A stretch of 64,000 nt of DNA from positions 260,090 through 324,089 of the forward strand of contig CALIAZ010000002.1 in NCBI GenBank assembly GCA_938045565.1, given 5' to 3'. The DNA comes from an uncultured Atopobium sp. GTDB lineage: Bacteria; Actinomycetota; Coriobacteriia; Coriobacteriales; Atopobiaceae. The notes beneath the pieces were generated by a model. It had not been told where the DNA came from, made no database searches, and saw nothing but the letters and a program-made list of their open reading frames with translations. A program made the position numbers and the translations under genes. Below are positions 17,519-25,700 of the stretch, piece after piece. Within the stretch, counting starts at the first letter, position 1. Each line of letters opens with the position of its first letter.

Positions 17519-19168
17519 ATGATTTCTATGTCTGCGTTTGAGGTCCTAGGCCCCATTATGGTGGGTCCTTCTTCCTCGCACACAGCAGGAGCCTTGCGCA
17601 TTGCTTTGGTAGCACGCTCGCTTGCACCAAAGCAGCTGGAGCGCGTTGAGTTTTGGCTCTACAACTCCTTCTCTCATACCCACCTTGGTCACGGCACTGA
17701 TTACGCTCTGATTGCAGGCATCTTAGGCCTTGCTCCAGACGATACGCGCGTCCGTGAAGCACTTACTCTGGCAGAAGAAGTCCATCTTAACTACAGCGTT
17801 ATTGAGAAGGGCGACGACGAGACTCTGCACCCAAACACCGTAGAAATTCACCTCTACGGCGCAGATAACGTTCACGTTTCTGTTATGGGTGAGTCCGTAG
17901 GTGGCGGCCGTATTCGCATTTCTGGTGTTAACGGCGTGCGCATTCGCATGTCTGGCGATATGCCCACTATTTTTGTTTCACATCGCGATAAACCCGGTGT
18001 TCTTGCAGCTCTCACTACTATTTTGGCCACGCAAAACATCAATGTTGCAACTATGCGCACCTTCCGCTCAGAGCGTGGCGGCTTTGCCCACACTGTCTTT
18101 GAGATTGACGAGCCTATTGAGCAGAAAGTCCTAGATCTCTTCCAGCTGGCACCTCACGTTTCGTATGCCGCTCAGGTTTCCATTCCAGGAGCAGCTCCAC
18201 AGGTCACAAACGACGTGCTTTCAGGAGCCTTTGACAACGGCGCAGATCTTCTCGCCAGGTGCTCCAAGACGGGAGCCTCTATTGGCCAGATTATGCGCCA
18301 GCGCGAGAAGGACCTGCGACCAGATGCCAACGTAGACGCTGAGATGGCTCATGTTCTTGAGATTATGCGCGATGAGGTTCACGACACTATCAAGAAGCCT
18401 CGTCAGTCCATTGGCGGCCTGCTCAACGGTCAGGCCAAAACCGTAGCAAACACCCCAACAGCAATCTCAAGTGCGCTTATGGGCACCACGCAAACACGAG
18501 CCGTTGCCTACGCTATGGCCGTGCTTGAGCGCTCAGCAACCATGGGCGTCATTGTTGCCGCTCCTACTGCAGGAGCTTCTGGCGTTGTACCAGGATCGCT
18601 TATCTCGGTAGCAGAAGAGATTGGCGCTACCGACGAGCAAGTTATTTCTGCGCTTTGGAATGCAAGCGCTATTGGAGCCATTCTAACCACCAACGCAAGT
18701 GTTTCTGGCGCTGAGGGCGGCTGTCAGGCAGAGGTTGGATCTGCTGCTGCCATGAGCGCATCTGCATTGACCGAGCTCTTGGGTGGCACTCCTCAACAGT
18801 GCTTGGACGCTGCTTCTATTGCCATCTCTAACCTTCTAGGACTAGTCTGTGACCCTGTCAGAGGACTAGTTGAGTATCCTTGCCAAGATAGAAACGCTAT
18901 TGGTGTAGCCGCTGCCGTAAGCTCTTCTCAGCTTGCTCTTGCGGGCGTTGGTAACCCAATTCCGTTTGATGAGGTTGCACACGCTATGGCAGAAGTTGGC
19001 GCCGCGCTCCCTGTTTCTCTCAGAGAAACAGCTAAAGGTGGCCTTGCTGCAACTCCAAGTGCTCCTACCGCATGCGCAAGTTGCACCGGCTGTACCCCTC
19101 TTGACCAGGCACTTATTGATGCAGAACGCATGCTCAGCTCAAATACTAGAGACGTTCCTTGCGCTTAG
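17519..19168 (+). CDS. sdaA: L-serine ammonia-lyase, fused beta-alpha single chain
   Basis: Iron-sulfur enzyme that deaminates serine to pyruvate. Residues about 1-140 are the beta domain (SAFEVLGPIMVGPSSSHTAG), about 145-205 an ACT domain (SHRDKPGVLAALT), and the rest the alpha catalytic domain with GAEGGCQAEVGSA, CDPVRGLVEYPC and later CASC supplying candidate 4Fe-4S cysteines. Many bacteria have two separate subunits, so this is the fused form, about 550 residues. The ATG at 17519 follows GGAG at five bases and begins exactly at the family start; the frame is open further upstream through the gltX terminator, which I reject. Confidence 0.93.
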   Translation: MISMSAFEVLGPIMVGPSSSHTAGALRIALVARSLAPKQLERVEFWLYNSFSHTHLGHGTDYALIAGILGLAPDDTRVREALTLAEEVHLNYSVIEKGDDETLHPNTVEIHLYGADNVHVSVMGESVGGGRIRISGVNGVRIRMSGDMPTIFVSHRDKPGVLAALTTILATQNINVATMRTFRSERGGFAHTVFEIDEPIEQKVLDLFQLAPHVSYAAQVSIPGAAPQVTNDVLSGAFDNGADLLARCSKTGASIGQIMRQREKDLRPDANVDAEMAHVLEIMRDEVHDTIKKPRQSIGGLLNGQAKTVANTPTAISSALMGTTQTRAVAYAMAVLERSATMGVIVAAPTAGASGVVPGSLISVAEEIGATDEQVISALWNASAIGAILTTNASVSGAEGGCQAEVGSAAAMSASALTELLGGTPQQCLDAASIAISNLLGLVCDPVRGLVEYPCQDRNAIGVAAAVSSSQLALAGVGNPIPFDEVAHAMAEVGAALPVSLRETAKGGLAATPSAPTACASCTGCTPLDQALIDAERMLSSNTRDVPCA

Positions 19169-19223
19169 AGATGCGTTTTATATAATATTTTTTGCTGCAA
19201 ACAGAATTTCTTGAAATTATTGC

Positions 19224-19252
19224 TTGCATCTCTGACGAGTCTCCTTTATAGT
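19224..19252 (+). promoter_or_regulatory. Promoter of the tRNA-Gln/tRNA-Glu operon
   Basis: TTGCAT (19224-19229) and TATAGT (19247-19252) are separated by 17 bases, a good sigma-70-type promoter, 34 bases upstream of the first tRNA. Confidence 0.7.
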
Positions 19253-19285
19253 TATTTCTCGCGCTGATGCGCACGGATGACATCT

Positions 19286-19359
19286 TGGGATATCGTCTAG
19301 TGGTAGGACAGCGGATTCTGGTTCCGTCAACGGGAGTTCGACTCTCTCTATCCCAGCCA
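19286..19359 (+). tRNA. tRNA-Gln (anticodon CTG)
   Basis: A complete cloverleaf can be drawn: acceptor TGGGATA with TATCCCA, anticodon stem GCGGA with loop TTCTGGT, T-arm GTTCGAC, discriminator G and encoded CCA. The anticodon CTG reads the CAG codon. Confidence 0.92.
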
Positions 19360-19378
19360 TGTCCTCCCAGTCATACAT

Positions 19379-19455
19379 GGCCCGTTCGTCTAGCGGTTCA
19401 GGACGCCGCCCTCTCAAGGCGGAGATCACCAGTTCGAATCTGGTACGGGCTACCA
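19379..19455 (+). tRNA. tRNA-Glu (anticodon CTC)
   Basis: Acceptor GGCCCGT pairs with ACGGGCT (one G-T pair); the anticodon stem CCGCC/GGCGG carries loop CTCTCAA, giving anticodon CTC for GAG. The T-arm has GTTCGAATC and CCA is encoded. It lies 20 bases after tRNA-Gln and is probably on the same transcript. Confidence 0.93.
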
Positions 19456-19462
19456 AATGTTC

Positions 19463-19487
19463 AAGGACTTCTTCGGAAGTCCTTTTT
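19463..19487 (+). terminator. Rho-independent terminator of the tRNA operon
   Basis: AAGGACTTC and GAAGTCCTT pair perfectly around a TTCG tetraloop and are followed by five T, just behind tRNA-Glu. Confidence 0.92.
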
Positions 19488-19610
19488 GTTTATCTCAACA
19501 CCACTTTTGCTTCTATCGTAAAATAGACCAGTCTGTTCAAAGTGGCTGTCACGCCCAGTCGTGTGACCCAGAAGTATAAGAATTTTTACTAACACCTTGA
19601 TTGGATCAGG

Positions 19611-21785
19611 ATGTGGCTTGAGTTCTTCCAAAGTGTAGTTGTCATTATTGCCCTGCTCTACGTGCCGGGCGTCATTTTGTTGCATGCTTCCGGCATGCCA
19701 AAGCCCTGGGCACTTGTTAGTGCTCCTTTGGTCAGCTGCGCCCTCTTCTTTATTGAGGGAGAAATCTTCAGCGCACTTAACATTCCCATCCCTTTGGCTG
19801 TAATGATTCTTGTTCCGCTGCTTATCACAGTTCTAGTCAATGGTTACGTTTTTTATGTTGCTCCCAAACACAAAGAACACCACAGAGGCGAGAAACCCAG
19901 CACATCCAAGACGTCACAAGCGCTCAAGCCATCAACTTACCATGCACCAGCGTTTATCTGTGAAGAACTTCCCTTCTGGATGCCTCTTCTGTACATAGGA
20001 ATTGGCCTTCTTACCGTAGGATTTCTTTTCTTACCCACCCTTCCGTCTGCCAGCTCCTTTGTACAGGGCTGGGATATTGTGCATCACTTAGATGTCACAC
20101 AGGCAATGATTGAGTCTCAAAAGTACTCATCTATTCACTATGACTTCTACAGCACCGTAGAAGCTTCAATTACCCCTTGGGAGCCGGGAGCTTCGGGATT
20201 TTATCCTTCTGGCTGGAACATCATTGTTGCTTTAACAACACAGCTTGTTTCTACAACAGTTCCTATTGCAGGAAATGCACTCAACTTTGTTAGTGCAGCC
20301 ATTGTCTTTCCGCTCTCAATCTGCTCGCTAATTGCCAAAGTTCTTCCCAAGCATCGCATTGCGCTTATCAGCGGAGCCTTTGTCTGCTTAGCATTTTTTG
20401 TCTTCCCCTGGTCGCTTTTAATCTACGGACCAATTTTTCCTAACACGGTAGCTTTCTGTGTAATGCCTTCTATTTGGTGGGTCTTTATGCAGATGACACG
20501 CTCAAAGACTCCAAAACACGATCTTATCTGGCTTATTGTCATATTTATTCTTGGCTTGATTACCCTCTTTATCTTGCATCCTTCCACGATTTTCTCGTCA
20601 ATTGTTGTGCTTTTGCCTTGGAGTTTTGCACGCATTGGAGAGTCAAACCGCAGAGTTGTTCTCTTTGGAAAACAAATCAAGCCTGTCACGCTGGCATACG
20701 CATTCTTTATTTTTGCGCTGGTCATATGGTCTGTTTTCTATTACGTTTTGATTATTCGAGGCGTGGCTCTCAACTTCTGGTGGAGCGCTTACTCAAGCTT
20801 GCAAGATGCTATTTTACACGCCCTTGGTATGGATTTTATTGGACAGTCATACGCAGGTGGAGAGCTTGTTTCTCCACAGCCCGTACTTTCTATTTGCGTG
20901 CTTGTGGGTGCCGTCTGGACGTTTAAGCACAAGCAGGCTCGCTGGATGGTATCTGCCTTTATGTACCTGTCCATACTCTGCATTTTTATTATTACGTTTG
21001 ACGTTCCTTTGAAGGGATATCTCTCGGGATTTTGGTATACCGACCCATTCCGCATTGCGGCGAGCTGTGTCATTATGGCAATTCCACTAGCAGCGCTTGG
21101 CCTGGCAACCCTTGCCGAGGCTGCTCTGGAAGCGTTTGCCTCCTGGCGAGAAAAAGTTGCCCAGCGCCAAAGCAAGAATCAAGCTCAAGCTAAGGCCCGG
21201 ACCTGCGTCTTTTGTACAGTTTGGGCCAAACCTCTGATTGCGGGAGCGGTCATTGCGTGTGTAGTTGTACTCAATTATGTGGTTCCTATGCCAAACCTTA
21301 AATCAGAAGAGCCAATTCCCGCTGCTATTGCCTTTAAACAAGCTTCCGAGAAGGCCTATGGTGATCACTACATTTTGACCTCGGAGGAATTGGAGTTTTT
21401 ACGTCGCGTGGAACTTACCGTTCCTGCAGGCGCTATTATTGCAAACCTACCTCAAGATGGCAGTCTCTGGGCGTATGGCACTAACGACTTACATGTGCTC
21501 TGGCGCTTCCCTAACGGCTATGACGCCTCAGAGCGTCCTGCAAGCGCAATTCTTCGCAAGCGCCTTAATCGCATTGCGAGCGACCCTGAGGTGCTTCAGA
21601 CGACACACGATCTTAACGTACAGTACGTCCTTATTCTGAACAACGTTGTTGATTACTCCAACGCTGTAACCAGCACCTACAAACCTGGAACTTTTAGGGG
21701 CATCACGCAAATAACAGACACCACCCCGGGTTTTGAGGTGGTGCTGGAAGAAGGTTCTATGAGGTTGTACAAAATTACCTTGTAA
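19611..21785 (+). CDS. Large polytopic membrane protein (DUF6541-like)
   Basis: A 724-residue protein with roughly twelve to thirteen hydrophobic segments from residue 5 to about 560 and a soluble C-terminal domain of about 160 residues, probably extracellular. The first loop holds a short basic His/Lys stretch. Segment order and the C-terminal domain resemble actinobacterial DUF6541 proteins and, distantly, GT-C glycosyltransferases, which would fit a role in cell-surface glycan assembly; no catalytic DxD can be assigned, so this is inference. Ribosome site is weak (GGATCAGG directly before ATG). It stands alone between the tRNA operon and convergent metK, whose stop is only five bases away with no obvious terminator. 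Confidence 0.7.
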   Translation: MWLEFFQSVVVIIALLYVPGVILLHASGMPKPWALVSAPLVSCALFFIEGEIFSALNIPIPLAVMILVPLLITVLVNGYVFYVAPKHKEHHRGEKPSTSKTSQALKPSTYHAPAFICEELPFWMPLLYIGIGLLTVGFLFLPTLPSASSFVQGWDIVHHLDVTQAMIESQKYSSIHYDFYSTVEASITPWEPGASGFYPSGWNIIVALTTQLVSTTVPIAGNALNFVSAAIVFPLSICSLIAKVLPKHRIALISGAFVCLAFFVFPWSLLIYGPIFPNTVAFCVMPSIWWVFMQMTRSKTPKHDLIWLIVIFILGLITLFILHPSTIFSSIVVLLPWSFARIGESNRRVVLFGKQIKPVTLAYAFFIFALVIWSVFYYVLIIRGVALNFWWSAYSSLQDAILHALGMDFIGQSYAGGELVSPQPVLSICVLVGAVWTFKHKQARWMVSAFMYLSILCIFIITFDVPLKGYLSGFWYTDPFRIAASCVIMAIPLAALGLATLAEAALEAFASWREKVAQRQSKNQAQAKARTCVFCTVWAKPLIAGAVIACVVVLNYVVPMPNLKSEEPIPAAIAFKQASEKAYGDHYILTSEELEFLRRVELTVPAGAIIANLPQDGSLWAYGTNDLHVLWRFPNGYDASERPASAILRKRLNRIASDPEVLQTTHDLNVQYVLILNNVVDYSNAVTSTYKPGTFRGITQITDTTPGFEVVLEEGSMRLYKITL

Positions 21786-21790
21786 AAACG

Positions 21791-23053
21791 TTATGCTTGA
21801 AGTGCGGAAACTACATTCTTAAGCTCCTGAACACGATCAGTTGCTTCCCACGTGAAGTCTGGGTCTTTGCGGCCAAAGTGACCGTATGCTGCTGTCTTAG
21901 AGAAGATAGGACGGCGCAGCTTAAGATCTCTGATAATGGCACCAGGGCGAAGATCAAAGACCTTCTCGATAGCCTGCTCAATAACAGCATCGTCAACAAT
22001 GCCAGTGCCAAAAGTATCAACCATGATAGACAGTGGATGAGAAACGCCAATAGCGTAAGCAAGCTGGACTTCACACTTCTTTGCAAGACCAGCTGCAACC
22101 ACGTTCTTGGCAACCCAGCGGGCAGCATATGCTGCTGAACGGTCAACCTTGGTGCAGTCCTTACCAGAGAAGGCGCCGCCGCCATGACGTCCCATGCCGC
22201 CGTAGGTGTCAACAATAATCTTTCTGCCAGTAAGTCCTGTGTCTCCCATAGGTCCGCCAACAACAAAACGACCAGTTGGATTGACGTAAATATCAGCGTT
22301 GTCCCAAGCAATGTTGACCTCGCTCATAACAGGTGCAATAACGTGGTCGATCATATCCTGCTTGATGACGGACATATCTTCAATCTCTGGGGCATGCTGC
22401 GTGGAAACAACAATGGCTGTAACCTCAACGGGTTTCTCGTCCTCATAGCGAACGGTAACCTGAGTTTTGCCGTCTGGGCGCAAATACTCGACCTCGCCAG
22501 ACTTACGTACCTCTGAGAGGCGCTGAGCCAGACGCTGAGCCAGGTAAGCCGGCATGGGCATTAGAACATCGGTCTCGTCAGAAGCAAAGCCAAACATCAT
22601 GCCCTGATCGCCTGCGCCGATAAGATCAAGCGGATCGGTGGTGCGTCCTGCCTGTGTGTCATAGGACTGATCAACGCCCTGGGCAATATCTGGGCTCTGC
22701 TCGTGGATGAGACTCAAAACACCGCAGGTCTCACAGTCAAAACCATACTTAGCACGGTCGTAGCCAATATTTCTAAGCGTATTACGAACAATCTCCTGGA
22801 CATCAATGTAGGATTGAGTGCGAATCTCTCCTGCTACCACAATAGTTCCTGTGGTAGCAAAGGTCTCACATGCACAACGAACGTTATCCAAGCAAGCTGG
22901 AACCCCACTTGGAGAAACGTATCCACGCTCTTCAAGCTCTGCCTCTTTTGCCAGGATTGCATCAAGAATTGCGTCAGAAATCTGATCGCAAACCTTATCT
23001 GGATGTCCCTCAGTAACACTTTCTGAGGTAAACAAATAGTTTTTGTGTGCCAT
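21791..23053 (-). CDS. metK: S-adenosylmethionine synthase
   Basis: Forms S-adenosylmethionine from methionine and ATP. 420 residues with ESVTEGHPDKVCDQISDA at the N-terminus, the GAGDQGMMFGFA loop near residue 145, the P-loop-like GGAFSGKDCTKVDRS near 285, and the C-terminal GHFGRKDPDFTWE. The family's standard length is about 390. GAAAGGA precedes the ATG. I looked for a SAM riboswitch in the 188 bases upstream and saw none. TATAGT about 70 bases before the start may be a -10 element. Confidence 0.97.
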   Translation of the reverse strand: MAHKNYLFTSESVTEGHPDKVCDQISDAILDAILAKEAELEERGYVSPSGVPACLDNVRCACETFATTGTIVVAGEIRTQSYIDVQEIVRNTLRNIGYDRAKYGFDCETCGVLSLIHEQSPDIAQGVDQSYDTQAGRTTDPLDLIGAGDQGMMFGFASDETDVLMPMPAYLAQRLAQRLSEVRKSGEVEYLRPDGKTQVTVRYEDEKPVEVTAIVVSTQHAPEIEDMSVIKQDMIDHVIAPVMSEVNIAWDNADIYVNPTGRFVVGGPMGDTGLTGRKIIVDTYGGMGRHGGGAFSGKDCTKVDRSAAYAARWVAKNVVAAGLAKKCEVQLAYAIGVSHPLSIMVDTFGTGIVDDAVIEQAIEKVFDLRPGAIIRDLKLRRPIFSKTAAYGHFGRKDPDFTWEATDRVQELKNVVSALQA

Positions 23054-23164
23054 GAACTATCCTTTCACGCATGGCTTTTCTGCTTATGCAGAATATTTGC
23101 GTTCTTCTACGCGCAACCACTCTTACTATACCCGCCAGAGCCATTTTTGAGCAGGATCAGTCAA

Positions 23165-23196
23165 GAAATTTTAAAATGAGCACCACATGGGTGCTC
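23165..23196 (-). terminator. Rho-independent terminator after the TetR gene
   Basis: GAGCACC and GGTGCTC form the stem with a five-base loop (23178-23196); on the minus strand ATTTTAAAATTTC follows. It separates the regulator gene from metK. Confidence 0.7.
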
Positions 23197-23241
23197 TTTA
23201 AATAGCATGGTTAAACTGGGATTATGCAAAAATACGTACGA

Positions 23242-23955
23242 TTATCCATCTATTCCAATACCAGCAAGCGTCAAATCAAGAAGCTTCTGTGCAAGCTCAT
23301 CAGACCCCTCAACACCATGGCGCTCTCCCATCAAACCAATAGCCGAGAGAACCAAAGCTCCTGTAATAGAACAGGCAGCAAGTCTTGAATCAACGCTTTG
23401 GCGAATAAATCCCTGCAATTTTCCCATCTCTAGCTGGTTAGCAAGGAGAACAACCACGCGGGAAAGTGGTCCCTCAATGTTGGTAATAAGCGCCTGCTCA
23501 GAGCTTGCAAGCTTATTAATCAAAGCCAAAACAAGTGGCGAGTCAGGAAGAATATGTGAGGCCAGCTGAGCAATGATTGCATGAAGGGTCTCTTTTGAAG
23601 CAGGCTTATTGCCAATAGTGCGTGCAATATCTTTTGCTAACTCATCAACACTCTCATCAAAGATTGCCTGCAAAAGAGCTTCTCTATCAGAAAAGTAGTA
23701 ATACAGCGCTCCTTTTGAAAGACGAGCTCTATCAGAAATCTCACTCATTTTGAAATTGGTATTTCCACGAGCAAGCATGAGCTTAGTTGTCTCATGCATA
23801 ATACGCTTACGTGTAGCTACACTTTTCTTAGTACGAGCCTCGGCACGAATATGAGAAATGGAAGGCGCTGGAGCTTCAGGTTCTTCTGCAGGCTGCTGTT
23901 CATAAGCATTATGGTGTATGACTTCTAACGTAATATAATCGCACTTCTCGCCCAT
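23242..23955 (-). CDS. TetR-family transcriptional regulator
   Basis: 237 residues. The helix-turn-helix is at about residues 50-95 (RKRIMHETTKLML, then FKMSEISDRARLSKGALYYYFSDREAL), followed by an all-helical ligand domain. The first 45 residues form an acidic, proline-rich extension not usual in the family. I choose the ATG at 23955 because GGGGGAG stands three bases before it; an ATG at 23967 is in frame but lacks a ribosome site. No obvious target gene adjoins it; a palindrome in its own leader suggests autoregulation. Confidence 0.88.
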   Translation of the reverse strand: MGEKCDYITLEVIHHNAYEQQPAEEPEAPAPSISHIRAEARTKKSVATRKRIMHETTKLMLARGNTNFKMSEISDRARLSKGALYYYFSDREALLQAIFDESVDELAKDIARTIGNKPASKETLHAIIAQLASHILPDSPLVLALINKLASSEQALITNIEGPLSRVVVLLANQLEMGKLQGFIRQSVDSRLAACSITGALVLSAIGLMGERHGVEGSDELAQKLLDLTLAGIGIDG

Positions 23956-23978
23956 GAACTCCCCCATAAGACACTATC

Positions 23979-23995
23979 CGTCATATAAAATGACG
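23979..23995. promoter_or_regulatory. Palindrome in the TetR leader, candidate operator
   Basis: CGTCATATAAAATGACG has six-base inverted arms around five bases, 24 bases upstream of the TetR start and downstream of a TATAGT -10-like element at about 24020. Position and symmetry fit a self-regulatory TetR operator. Inference. Confidence 0.45.
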
Positions 23996-24097
23996 CCTCT
24001 CTGATAATTTTTTATGCTTACTATACCGTTTTATCGAATCTAGAAAAATATAAAGGCCTGACTTTTCATTGTTTTAATCTGGCACTCTTTATTATTT

Positions 24098-25522
24098 TTA
24101 CCAATTACCCCTAGAAAGAATGGCGAGAAGATCTTCTTGCCTATTCTCCACTTGACCTGCTAAATAAAGCTCAAAGAGCTTACGTTGACACACACCAACA
24201 GCAGGTCCTGGCTGAAGTGAAAGCACTTCCATAATTTCTGCACCCGAAACGCACAACTCTTGTGGGTGCTGAGCAATTCCCCGTTTTGCCTCATGCAAGA
24301 GAAGGGTTCTCATAGCCTCAAGTGTCACTGCATAGCTACGATACGGATTTGCCTTTGCCAAAGCATCTGCCTGCTTTAACGTCAAAAGATCATACGAAAG
24401 GGCAATGCCGTCCGATTTGCTTGCCTCAGCTAGCAAGGCAGCCATATGCCTAAGTGATGAGGTTGTAACGTCCACGTCATAGTCATGCAATGCCACAAGA
24501 GCGCAAACCTCATTACTCAAATGCTGCGATAAAGCTAAGCGTTTAAGTAAGCTCTTCGCCACAGCCGCGCCTTTTTCTGGGTGACCATAAAAATGACCCC
24601 TACCATCTGCGTCAACGCTAAACATTTCTGGCTTTGCAATATCATGCAGGAGCGCCGCCCACCTAAGCGCAGGTGTTGCAGTACCTGCAGTAAAGGCTTC
24701 TGTTGCAGAACATACCCGAGCAGTATGTTCCAGCACGTCATAAGCATGATACGGACTTTTTTGATCAAAGTTTTGAAGTGGTAAGAGCTCCGGAATTGCT
24801 ACCGCTAAAACAGGAAATCCCAGCTTGATAGCATGAACAATATGGCCAGCCTCAACAATTTGAGCCACTTCAGAGCCAATGCGCTCAGATGCAACCTGAG
24901 AGAGTAGCGGCGCACACTCAATAAGCGCCTGATGCGTCTTCTCTTCAATAGAAAATGAGAGTCTGCATGCAAACCGCAAGGCACGCAGCATACGCAATGC
25001 GTCTTCAGTAAAGCGCACTTTTGGCTCCCCAACAGCACGAATCACGTGTGCAGATAAATCTTCTAGACCACCATAAAGATCAAGCAATCCTCTTTTTGGG
25101 TAATATGCCATAGCGTTAATGGTGAAGTCTCTACGAGCAAGATCTTCCTCTATACGAGAGACAAACTGCACAGAATCAGGGCGACGACCGTCCAGATATT
25201 CTCCATCACAGCGATACGTTGTGACCTCAATGGGATGCTTCTCAACAACAGCAGTAACAGTTCCGTACGCAATGCCTGTCTCATGCACAGGAATGCCTGC
25301 AGCTACAAAAGCTGCTTTACTCTGATGCCACGTTGCAGATGTTGTGATGTCTATATCATGAGCAAATGAACCACGCAGAGCATCTCGTACCCAACCGCCC
25401 ACAATCCACGCCTCGTACCCAGCATCTTCAAGAATTTCTAATGCTCGCAAGACATACGTGGGAACTTGTAAATGCGCATGGCGAGAAAGGTATGGTAGAG
25501 AGCTGTTTTTCTCTATGCTCAT
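24098..25522 (-). CDS. cca: CCA-adding tRNA nucleotidyltransferase / poly(A)-polymerase-family protein with HD domain
   Basis: Class II nucleotidyltransferase of about 474 residues. Motifs are IVGGWVRDALRG, the catalytic DIDITTSA, RRDFTINAMAY, EDALRMLRALRFACR, then an HD phosphohydrolase motif LLHDIAKPEMF with GHPEKGA. This combination is typical of bacterial CCA-adding enzymes with an HD tail. Both tRNAs in the window already encode CCA, so the enzyme would act in repair here. The ATG at 25522 has GGAAGG nine bases upstream; the longer frame to 25576 lacks a site. Its upstream region is shared with the divergent radical-SAM gene. Confidence 0.9.
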   Translation of the reverse strand: MSIEKNSSLPYLSRHAHLQVPTYVLRALEILEDAGYEAWIVGGWVRDALRGSFAHDIDITTSATWHQSKAAFVAAGIPVHETGIAYGTVTAVVEKHPIEVTTYRCDGEYLDGRRPDSVQFVSRIEEDLARRDFTINAMAYYPKRGLLDLYGGLEDLSAHVIRAVGEPKVRFTEDALRMLRALRFACRLSFSIEEKTHQALIECAPLLSQVASERIGSEVAQIVEAGHIVHAIKLGFPVLAVAIPELLPLQNFDQKSPYHAYDVLEHTARVCSATEAFTAGTATPALRWAALLHDIAKPEMFSVDADGRGHFYGHPEKGAAVAKSLLKRLALSQHLSNEVCALVALHDYDVDVTTSSLRHMAALLAEASKSDGIALSYDLLTLKQADALAKANPYRSYAVTLEAMRTLLLHEAKRGIAQHPQELCVSGAEIMEVLSLQPGPAVGVCQRKLFELYLAGQVENRQEDLLAILSRGNW

Positions 25523-25604
25523 AGCCATTCCTTCCGCTGTTACTGATGGGAAAAGTATACATCCTTCACACGTCATTCATATCCTTCCTGCAGTTTTAAA
25601 ATGA

Positions 25605-25618
25605 CAAACATTTGTTCT
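25605..25618. promoter_or_regulatory. SOS (LexA) box, distal
   Basis: CAAACATTTGTTCT matches the Gram-positive/actinobacterial LexA consensus CGAACATATGTTCG apart from the second base, one inner base and the last base. It lies 58 bases upstream of a better box, in the intergenic region between cca and the radical-SAM gene. Confidence 0.55.
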
Positions 25619-25662
25619 AGATTTTTCTTTACTTCTTCCCCATTCGTGATAGTCTAAGTATA

Positions 25663-25676
25663 CGAACATATGTTCT
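25663..25676 (+). promoter_or_regulatory. SOS (LexA) box before the radical-SAM repair operon
   Basis: CGAACATATGTTCT contains the perfect palindrome GAACATATGTTC, the central part of the known LexA consensus, 24 bases before the start codon. It would block transcription of the downstream pair until DNA damage. Confidence 0.8.
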
Positions 25677-25700
25677 GTTTTCAAATAGAAAGTTGCTGCC

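Noticed and set aside
23054..23241. SAM riboswitch upstream of metK
   Set aside because: No conserved S-box or other SAM-aptamer core could be traced; only a terminator of the upstream gene is clear.
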